From positions 20,879,795 through 20,943,794 of the forward strand of contig NC_092459.1 in assembly GCF_047495875.1 (NCBI RefSeq): a DNA stretch of 64,000 nucleotides, read 5' to 3'. Positions 52,734 through 64,000 of this stretch are shown here, piece by piece. Under the pieces are notes generated by a model. That model saw only the letters and a program-made list of their open reading frames with translations, did no database searches and was not told where the DNA came from. Numbering within the stretch: position 1 is the stretch's first letter; every line of letters starts with the position of its first letter. The translations under genes and the position numbers were made by a program. Origin of the DNA: Pithys albifrons albifrons (taxonomy: Eukaryota; Chordata; Aves; Passeriformes; Thamnophilidae).

Positions 52734-53003
52734 CAATTGAGAGATGAGAAACTGCACAGTTCTCCTCAAATGCCTGAACATTTCAGATGTTGTATCTGTC
52801 CCATGCTCACTACATCCCTGTCCAGCACAGGGTAACCCAAAGCCAGACTGTGATCAGACAGTCAGTAATTACAAGTCTCAGTTAAGACAGGCAGGTAATT
52901 ACCAGATGACAGTAAGAGAATATGATTTGCATTTTAAACTAATTATATGCATCAGAAATATGATTACTACATTTTACAAAGTTTCCCACCCTTTAATTTG
53001 ATA

Positions 53004-53047
53004 AAAACAGATAGAAACAGAAACAGATAGAAAACAGATAGAAAACA
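53004..53047. repeat. Short tandem repeat, ACAGATAGAAA units
   Basis: Four slightly variable copies of an 8-12 base unit (ACAGATAGAAA, ACAGAAACAGATAG...). Confidence 0.75.
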
Positions 53048-53895
53048 ATTTTCCTCTCTAAAACAAGCATCAAAATTTCTTCATAGCATACAAATTATGT
53101 ACTAATTAAAAGGTTATCTATCACAGTTACATAGAAATGATGAGAAATCCCAAAATAAGGATGAACAGCAAAAAATCAAAAGGGGACAGATTTTGACAAT
53201 TGGAGTTTTTTATTGAGTAGTCCCTCTGCAAATTCTGTTAAGGCTGTAAGATAATTATTAGATTGTAATCAGAATATGAGCAAAGGGAACTGACAGATAT
53301 CTGACCAAGAATGGTTGCTATAATTGCCATATACACAGCATTTATGGTTGCTGATCAGCAGCTTCTCTACATAATCATGTCAATTCAATGTAAATAATTT
53401 AAAATAAAAGAGTATCTTTTTGAATAAAATTTAAGATACAGAAAGACTAATAACATAAAAACTCATTTATGTACTCTGTATGAGTAATACATGTCTAGGT
53501 AAGCAATTTTTCTCACTCTCAAAAATTGAAGTATTTAAGAGTAAAAATTCCTTACACATCCAGCAACTGAGTTAATGTTATCACCTGTTTAACTGGAAAG
53601 TTGTCTGAAATTTTGGTGTCAATTATATCACCAAGCTACACTCAAACACTTTTTAAAGTACATCTTTGTTTTAAGAGCTGAAATTCCCCAGTCTCTTTAT
53701 CTGCATTCTTAAGAGATTCTAGTATCTTACTGCTAAAGAGTTTTGAGAAATAAAATGAGTGTGAGAGAGGAATGTATCATATTTAAATGTCAAAGGCTGT
53801 AGATGCTGCTACTATGCCAAAGTACTGGAGTTTCAGGAGCTTCAGAAACCACCATAAATGAAAGGAAAATGAAAAAATAACCCAGCCCTCTCCCA

Positions 53896-53957
53896 AAAAA
53901 AAGCAAACAAAAAAAAAACAACAAACAAAAAACAACAAACAAAAAACAAAAACCCAG
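53896..53957. repeat. A-rich simple repeat (CAAACAAAAAA)
   Basis: About 60 bases of only A and C, with CAACAAACAAAAAA repeated. Its antisense frame (53783-53995) gives a Phe/Cys/Val-rich peptide and is not a gene. Confidence 0.85.
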
Positions 53958-54825
53958 GACATGAAGCAGAAAATTGTGTTCTGAACAGTGTTCAAAAAAA
54001 GTCTTGCAGGTTTTGGTAGTTCTGCAGATTACAAACTCATGAGTCTGACAGAATCAAAACCATTTTCCATAAAATATTATATATCATGTGAGTTCCCTGT
54101 CCATCTCTAGAGACTTCATACCAATGAAGACAATTTTCTCATTTAAACCTCATTCTGAGTTTTCAGGTAAAGCAAAGATGTAAACTGAGCTCTTTGAAAC
54201 CCATGTACATATAAATCCATACCCACACTCCCAACTAGCAATTTTCTGTGATTTTTTTAGTGTAAATACTGAATAAATGGATGCCCAAGGTGTTCTGTTT
54301 TGTAAAATAACTCATTAAGGTGTGCATGGCTTGGTGCGATCACAAATATGATTCCTTGAAGCTGAATAACTAATTATTTTTTTTTAAATATCCATATACA
54401 ATAATAAATAACAAGGGAGCTAAATCTGCACCTCTTATGTGAAATCTCTAAAGCATCATCACCTGAAGCACTTATAGCCTATTCAGAAAATACAACCTAT
54501 CTTTCTCAGCAGGCCACTACAAAGTACCTTTAAATACTTGACTACTTTATTAGAAAAGTAGTTATATGCCATTATCCCCTTAAGTCAAATTGGATTGCAT
54601 ATCTATGAAATACTAAGTTTACCTAACACATGCTAAAGTTCCTAAACCCATATAATTTAACATGTTTTGGAACTATATCCCAATTCTCTCCTTCTAAGTC
54701 CCTTACTAGTAATATTTTGATGGTGAAACACTATATACAATGCAGCAAATCATTGCTGACACATACAAGTTCAGTTTAAAACATATGGGAGAGGAAAAGA
54801 AGTAATACCCATGTCTTCTCTTAAG

Positions 54826-54908
54826 GTGTGCTATGGCCAGTTTCAGATGAAAAAGAGGACTACCTCCAAGAGGCCAATGCGATTGAGCACAGCTACTTTT
54901 TCATTATG
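54826..54908 (+). CDS. Candidate exon A of an unrecognised plus-strand gene
   Basis: An acceptor (GTCTTCTCTTAAG, AG at 54824-54825) and a consensus donor (ATG/GTGAGTG, GT at 54909) bound an 83-nt segment open in one frame. It gives two nucleotides of a split codon, then VLWPVSDEKEDY followed by LQEANAIEHSYFFIM, ending in phase 0. The mix of charged and hydrophobic residues looks like protein. No ATG lies at its start, so it would be an internal exon. It is too short and methionine-poor to show as a long ORF. Family not recognised. Spliced non-coding RNA or chance is possible. Confidence 0.3.
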
Positions 54909-55624
54909 GTGAGTGTCATATTCATTATTTAAAGAAAAACATGCTGACTTAAACTCCTATATTAGAAAATTTTTAAACAACTGATGAAGAATGTTACAGT
55001 ATAAATTCATGCATTACTTTGCCTCATTAAGTGAATCTATTTTTTTTTCACCAAAGAAATAATAGTTGCATAAATGTGAAATGGATTTTCTTAGGTGGGA
55101 GTTCCAAAAATACTCCATAGTTTTGAGAGGAAAAAAGGAAGTATCCTTTTTTAGTTTACCATCATTTAGCATGAGCCTAAAATATGTAATCAATATGTCC
55201 TATAATTATTGGTGAAATAGTCTGTTGGTAAGAAGACTCCCTATTTGACTCTAATACATGTTTTCTTAAAGCCTTTCTGTATGTGAGCTTGCCAACAGAA
55301 TTAGGAAGCTCACGACTTTAAATTGGGAAGCTAATCTTTTTTTTTTTTTTTAAATAGGTATTTTGCCTTTTATCCATATGTGAAAAAAACAAAACAAACC
55401 CATACATGAGTTTGAACCTGCCAACATTGAACACATAAATAATATTTCCTTCCATTACCTGCTCTTTTGTTTTGGCAGAAATTATTTGTCAGCATTTAGC
55501 TGATCAGGTCATAGTCTCTTTCCTTAAACATCTACGTGATGTATAATGAATCATATTTTAGCCCTCTACTACAAATGTTTCTTTCTGCCTAGTCCTTTAA
55601 TGGGTGAAAAAGCTAAGAAAATCT

Positions 55625-56088
55625 GGTTTAGAGGGCCACAAAGATGATCAGAGGGACTGAGCACTTCCTGTATGAAGACAGGCTGAGAGAGCTGGTGTCG
55701 TTCAGCCTGGAGAAGAGAAGGCTTTGGGTGCACCTCAGTGTGGCCTTCCAGTACCTGAAGGGACTTATGAAAAGGAGGGAGAGGGACTTTTTATATGGGT
55801 AGATGATGACAGGACCAGCGACAATGGTTTTAAACTGCAAGAGGGTGGGTTTAGATTAGATGTTAGGAATTAGATGTTAAGAAATTTTTTACTCAGAGGG
55901 TGTTGAGGCACTGGAACAGGTTGCCCAGAGAAGTTGTGGGTGCTCCATGCCTGGTAGTGTTCAGGGCCAGGATGGATGGAGCTTCGAGCAATTTGATATT
56001 GTGGAAGACGTCGCTACCCATGGCAGGGGCATTGGAATTAGGTGATCTTTAAGCTTCTTTCCAACCCAAGCCATTCTATATTTTATTC
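55625..56088 (+). mobile_element. CR1 LINE 3' fragment
   Basis: Contains GGGCCACAAAGATGATCAGAGGG, TTCAGCCTGGAGAAGAGAAGG, CACTGGAACAGGTTGCCCAGAGAAG and the tail CTTTCCAACCCAAGCCATTCTATATTTTATTCTAGGATT. It lies in the intron between the two candidate plus-strand exons. Confidence 0.93.
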
Positions 56089-56205
56089 TAGGATTATGTG
56101 ATTAACATAAAAAGGGGAACAGTTATCATTGATAGGCATCTGTACTGGCGGGAACTCAGTAATAATTTGCATAAGCATACAGTAATCATTTTCCTTTTCT
56201 TACAG

Positions 56206-56305
56206 ACATATGAAGTACCAGAATATACTGCTGAAATTATTCAATGGTCTTGTTTTATAAATTTGAACAGTAGCTCAGTCTCTGTTACTTTGTGCGGTGT
56301 TCTAG
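56206..56305 (+). CDS. Candidate exon B of an unrecognised plus-strand gene
   Basis: A strong acceptor (CATTTTCCTTTTCTTACAG, AG at 56204-56205) and a consensus donor (CTAG/GTAAGC, GT at 56306) bound a 100-nt segment. It opens in phase 0, matching the end of exon A, and gives 33 codons from TYEVPEYTAEII to SVTLCGVL plus one base. A third acceptor (TTTTCTTTTTTCAG, AG at 57161-57162) follows in the matching phase and reads GVESGYVFQSALK to TGA at 57201-57203. Thus A, B and a short last exon can be joined without a stop. A longer ORF from 56098 is the retained-intron reading. Family not recognised. Confidence 0.35.
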
Positions 56306-57162
56306 GTAAGCTTCACATGAAAAAAATATAACTACTAAACTCATTACTATACAGTTTTCTTCACAAAGTAAATTGTTCAAACACACACAAAAGTTTGGGA
56401 AGATTTATTTTACCACATATTCTGTTAGCAATTATCATTTTTTGCATTACTGCTGTGTTAAAGCAAAATTATTTAACTAATATCAGTGATAACAAGTGGT
56501 ATCTATTATATTATTACCTAGGTTGAAGTAAACTAAATAAGGCTTAGAAATCCCAAGAAGCCATGAAGGCAAGCAGACATTTTAAAATCGCTTTCTGAAA
56601 AATGTTTATTATGTATGTGAAAAATTAATTGGCAGATGTGCATACACACAACAAAAAATACTTGTATCTGCACTTTTATGTCTTTCCATTAGTGTATATA
56701 ATTTTATTAGCAGCTTTTCTGTTTCAGAAAAAAAACAAAATTGCTAGGAATCCATTTTTAAAAATTTTTCAGAACTGTCTGAAAGATTGATTAGTTGAAA
56801 GAGTTTATTCCAGAGTATATTGCATTTAACTCTCAGGTAAACTAAGTGTGAGATACTAAAAAAACTTCTACTGCAGAAACTGTAACACAGAGATTACAGC
56901 ATTTACTGATATTTGACATAGAAAAAAATTCAGAATCTCAGGCAATCATACATAAAAAGTCTCAATTCACAAAGTATCTAAGTCTTAAAAGCCCACTTAA
57001 ACCTCACTTCACCTCTTCAGCAATAGAGATTTTGTACAAGCTCTTTTGGTCACCTGGTCCTGTTACAGTTTCCCTTTAGCTCTCTATGAAATCACTATTC
57101 AGGAATTCTGTGTATAGAAACAAGACTTTTGCTAAAATTAACAAGCATTTTTCTTTTTTCAG

Positions 57163-57203
57163 GTGTGGAAAGTGGGTATGTATTCCAATCAGCCCTGAAA
57201 TGA
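57163..57203 (+). CDS. Candidate terminal exon C of the same plus-strand gene
   Basis: It begins after a good polypyrimidine acceptor and completes the split glycine codon left by exon B. It encodes about a dozen residues before TGA. A donor-like GG/GTATGT at 57176 could instead make it a 13-nt microexon. No poly-A signal is evident close by. It depends wholly on exon B being real. Confidence 0.2.
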
Positions 57204-57926
57204 CTTTTGAAATCCATAAACTCTTGAGATATCCATTTTAAATTCACTTGTCTGTGACACAAAGTGCATCTATCAGCAGTACACAGGTCAATATTGTCAG
57301 TTTACATGTGCCTACACACTGACCTGCTTCAGAGCTGGCCTGTGTCCCTATGTCCTGTTGATACCCTTCTCTTTTCTATTTAAAAATATTACCATTTACT
57401 CTTTTTTCTGATACATATGACAAAAAAAATATTTTCTAGCACCTGAATTACAGGTGCTAGCAAATAATTGGTGAATTACTGAATACAATGCTTATTTAGG
57501 GAAACAAACCACAAGGAAAATAACTGAATAAAAACTGTTCTCCCAGTGCACCACACTTGCATTTCTTCTCCACAAGTTTCATCCATGTGAATTTTGCATG
57601 CTAAAGATGAACTGCATATAGCAAATGACAATTTCTTTAGAATGCAAAATGCAAATCAAAAATATATTTTACATCTTTTCCCAGCTTAAGTTGAATGTGG
57701 TATTTTGAAATCTTTCCCCATCAACTGATAATGCAATATTTGGCTTTAATGCAATTTTTTTTCTATAACATATAACTGAGACAGCTGGTTTTTTATAATA
57801 TGTGGTGAAATCAATTATCTAACTACATGCTTGTCTATAGAATTAATATTTCAATACCCAACAAAGCATTATCATAACAGGTGGTATTAGATTTAAAATT
57901 TCAATTTTCCTCTTTCATGTATTACA
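57204..57926. other. Intronic, nothing recognised
   Basis: AT-rich. Contains a short inverted repeat, TAGCACCTGAATTACAGGTGCTAG (57439-57462), able to form a small hairpin. Confidence 0.65.
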
Positions 57927-58640
57927 AAATCATAGTCATAAAATACCAGGTAGGAAGGAACATCAAGGATCATCTGGTGCAACCTTTCATGGCAGAAGCA
58001 CTACCTAGACAAGATGGTCCAGCATCCCGTCCAGCTGAATCTTGAAAATGTCCAGTGTTGGGGACAACACCACAGGGAGATTATTCCAATGCCTGATTTT
58101 TCTCATTGTGAGAAATTATCCTCTTGTGTCCAAACAGAATCTACCCTGGAGTTACTTGTACCCTACAGTTGTCATTTCTTTCATGTAAAAAGGGAGTCTC
58201 CATCACTTTTGTAGCCATCCTTTAAATACTGGAGCATAGTCATAAGGTCTCCCCTTCTAAAGGCTGAACAAATCTGTTCTCTCAGACTTTCCTCATATGA
58301 CAGCTTACCAGTCATTAATCATCTTTGTGGCCCTTCTCTGGACTCTCCCCAGCCTGTTCATATCTCTTTTGTGGAGTGGAACCTGAAATGAACACAGTGT
58401 TCCAGGTGTGGCCTGACAAGCCTTGAGCAGAGTGGGACAGTGACTTGTTTATCTCTGCTGGTGGTGCCCTTGTTGATGCTGCCCCGCATCCTGTTGACCT
58501 TCTTTTTCTTTGCTGGAGCAGCACACTGCTCCCTCATATTGAGCTTGTTGCCCACCAGGACCCCCAAGTCCCTTTCCACAGAGCAGTTGCCCAGCTGAAT
58601 AGATCCCAGCCTGTGCTGCACTTTTGGATTATGTTTTCCC
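57927..58640 (-). mobile_element. CR1 LINE 3' fragment, 0.7 kb
   Basis: The plus strand starts AAAATCATAGTCATAAAATACCAGGTAGGAAGGAACATCAAGGATCATC, the reverse complement of a CR1 3' end. It continues to the ORF2 segment for the C-terminal RT region. Minus-strand readable parts are RDLGVLVGNKLNM and LVRPHLEHCVHFRF, in different frames. The 5' end is at about 58640. Confidence 0.93.
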
Positions 58641-58715
58641 AGCTAAAATATATGTGAATATATATATATATATGAAAAAATATACATATATTCATATAAA
58701 AACATATATCAACTC
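58641..58715. repeat. AT-rich inverted repeat
   Basis: ATATGTGAATATATATATATATATGA and, after a short A-rich spacer, TATACATATATTCATAT form an imperfect palindrome at the 5' edge of the minus-strand CR1. Confidence 0.75.
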
Positions 58716-61065
58716 CTGTTTTGTGTTCTATGAACTTTACAATGATAAAATTAAAGCAGCTGTAGCAATCTTTTAAAGGACAATTTTGGGCTACCAGTCT
58801 CAGTAATTACACAGAATTATGAATGCTAGTTGGATTTTTCTAGAAAAATAGGAAGATGTAAAATAGAACCTTTTAGTAACTTATCTTTTGTTTACATTGT
58901 TCTTCCTGCTACCATGTTACTTCTCAACCTTCTAATAACACAACTTACAATAGCCTGTGATTACTATCATGTGTAATTTTTTCCTATATGCACTAACCTA
59001 AGAAGTTTATATACATCTTACCAGTACCTGTTTTGTTTTTCTTTTTCCACACTAACAGCCTAAAACAATTTATTCCTCTGCCTTATCATTCCAATGTATT
59101 TTATATGTGTTTCTATTCTACTGGATTTTACAATCAATATGCAGCAAAAGTATCCTGGTGTACATTTAGCATACTGAAAGGTCCCTCAGGCAGCACAATA
59201 AACTATTTGAACATACTATTCATTTTTATTCAATTTTGCCTTAGCAGCTGAAAAAAATGCTATACAAAATATGGGATGTATATTACTTAATTATTATGGT
59301 TTGTGACAGTGATATAGTTACACAGCTCTAGATTTTGCATGAAGACTAAAGAAACAATGATCCAAAATCTAGTGGAGTTTTTCTATCTATGGAGGGAAAA
59401 AAACGTGCATGCCCTCAAGCAGAAGTTCAAGGATGCTCTCTTTCATCTTCATGCTGCCAGCTAAATAAACCAAGACTATAATTTTCCTATATCTGCTGAG
59501 GGAATTGTCTTGAAATGAGCAATTGCAGAGGGGTGCACTGTGAATAACAACAAAGCGTATTCCACAGGATATGAGACGTCAATAGCAACATGCCATTCAA
59601 ATTGTGCTACGTTAACCTCTGCATTCTGCAAAGCTAATACATGCTGATTTCCTTATAGTGCCATTTATGAAGGTAAGTGATTGGCAAACACAAGCAATGA
59701 GAAATGAAACATCCACTTCAATGTTGGAAGTTGAAAACAAAATCCTTGTTTTATGGGAATCAGCAGTGACTTCAGTGGGATTAAGATCACACTCAGGAAT
59801 TTCTGTTTCCTATGCTCATACCCACAGAACATCTGTTGGTGCTCTTCCTTGAAACAATTTTCTACCAACATTAGTGCAAAACAAGTAGGCATCTTAGATA
59901 TTGCTAATAAAACATTTGACTAAAAAGGAAATATTTATCCTTCTATACAGATGATACATATACTAAAGGTCAGTTAAGTGGAGTAGATGAAGCCCAGACA
60001 CTGTAGGACTAAAACATCTCTAGCTGCATTATACCTTCCACAGTTTTCAAAACCTTTTGAAGTGTGTCAACAGTGAATCAGAATATTGTTGTCAAAAATA
60101 CATGATGATACTCACTGAAACGCAAAAACAAGTCGGTGATGCTCTTACATTTGTTTTAGCACTATAGTATAAATCAGCAGCATGTAAAAGGGTAATCAGA
60201 GAACAAAACCGACAGCAGTGTTTTACAGTACTCCATAAATCTCATGCCTGAACAGGAAATGACAGAGCAGCAATGAAAGCAATGTTTGCTTTCCAGCACT
60301 GCACTTCAGATCCAGCAAATGACTGAGGAACTCACAAGTGGGCACCAATGAAATTAATAAATCAAAACCTGAAGTTATGACAAGCTTCAAGATCAGAAAG
60401 TTTCCATAAAGCCTCTTTATAATCTTGGTGGTATTTGGACAGATAAATTAGCCCTGTTTCTGACCTTTAAAGATCCCTAATTGCTTAATGAAGAATAATT
60501 TCAATTTTGGCAATGAGAAACAATTTAGAGTTCAACTTATCTGCCAGGAAGGCAACAGTCACCTGAAGGATTTCATCCAGCAAGCATTTCCAGAGTCAGC
60601 CTAACATGCACCAGTGATATTGTGCCTCTCAAAACTACTGTATCACTCACCACTTCAGTGCCACATTTGGTGAGAGACCATGGGGCACTGTTAGCTCAAG
60701 CAGCACACCCCATCCTCTGATTCAAATGTTGTAGGCATGGTAGAAAAGTAAAGCATGATCTCAGTAAGAGTTCTCTCAAAAAGTGCCTTCAAGAAATAGT
60801 TCCTGGGTCAAATCTGGATTTCACTAGTAGGCAGGTAAATAAAAAACCATGTACTGCAACATGGAATACTCCCTTGTTCAGGGCTTTTCCAAAAACTGAT
60901 CTTGAACTGTGCAAATTTTAAGTACTGTTGTTACTGATACACAAGATAGGACCATAAAGATCTGAAATTTGTATTAATGTATTTTGCTTTGAGATCTTGG
61001 GGCACTGCTATTGATTTAGCTGGGGGTGAACTGAGGAAACACAGTTCTAACATATCATCATAACA
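58716..61065. other. Intronic, nothing recognised
   Basis: AT-rich, without known repeats. A 14-nt segment at 59659-59672 has strong splice-like flanks on the plus strand (see findings). Confidence 0.65.
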
Positions 61066-61120
61066 TATATTCAGGAGAGAGAAAGAAAAGTAGAGAGAGA
61101 GAGAAAAATTAAGAAAGAAA
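61066..61120. repeat. GA-rich tract just downstream of the CSMD1 donor
   Basis: About 55 bases almost purely of G and A on the plus strand (AGGAGAGAGAAAGAAAAG, then TAGAGAGAGAGAGAAAAA). This makes a pyrimidine-rich start of the intron on the CSMD1 sense strand, from 14 bases after the donor. Confidence 0.85.
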
Positions 61121-61132
61121 AAAGACACCTTA

Positions 61133-64000
<2,868 letters not shown>

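Noticed and set aside
52734..52893. Possible exon ending CAG/GTAATT
   Set aside because: The donor is fair but the acceptor (CCACTGTAG) is weak, and the phase does not help join it to candidate exon A with any confidence.

Overview
The window is a piece of vertebrate nuclear genome, almost certainly from a bird. It is AT-rich and nearly all non-coding. It carries nine fragments of the CR1 LINE family, whose 3' ends finish in the avian ATTCTATGATTCT-type octamer without poly-A, and several long terminal repeats of avian endogenous-retrovirus type. No bacterial-style operon, CRISPR array, tRNA or complete protein gene is visible. Species cannot be fixed by eye. The LTR types suggest Neoaves, possibly a passerine, and this is inference.

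One exon is certain: 61134-61350 on the minus strand encodes the first half of a CUB domain matching the N-terminal CUB of CSMD1 (CUB and sushi multiple domains 1). It has a good acceptor, a good donor and matching split codons. The window therefore lies inside a very large CSMD1-like gene on the minus strand. About 2.65 kb of the upstream intron lies to the right and at least 61 kb of the downstream intron to the left. No second CSMD1 exon was seen.

Layout from left to right: CR1 end (205-522); solo LTR with perfect 5-bp target duplication (1682-2315); CR1 tail (7262-7352); probable LTR (about 8440-9420); an unexplained minus-strand exon-like ORF (10132-10335); second LTR (14375-15000); 1.3-kb CR1 (19265-20585); CR1 (22535-23050); probable LTR containing a TATATC microsatellite (about 23531-24424); 5S-rRNA-headed SINE copy 1 (26237-26523); an unexplained less AT-rich block (31030-31480); CR1 (32000-32505); two minus-strand CR1 pieces (37035-37115, 37812-38048); a decayed gammaretrovirus-like provirus remnant with pol and env but no gag (38793-41980), whose probable 3' LTR is interrupted by SINE copy 2; LTR-derived sequence (about 44300-45450); a pair of plus-strand exon-like segments in compatible phase (54826-54908, 56206-56305); CR1 (55625-56088); and minus-strand CR1 (57927-58640).

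The most interesting items are the near-identical 5S-headed SINE pair, the SINE nested in the retroviral LTR region, and the candidate plus-strand gene nested antisense inside CSMD1. The last is a by-eye prediction and needs transcript evidence.
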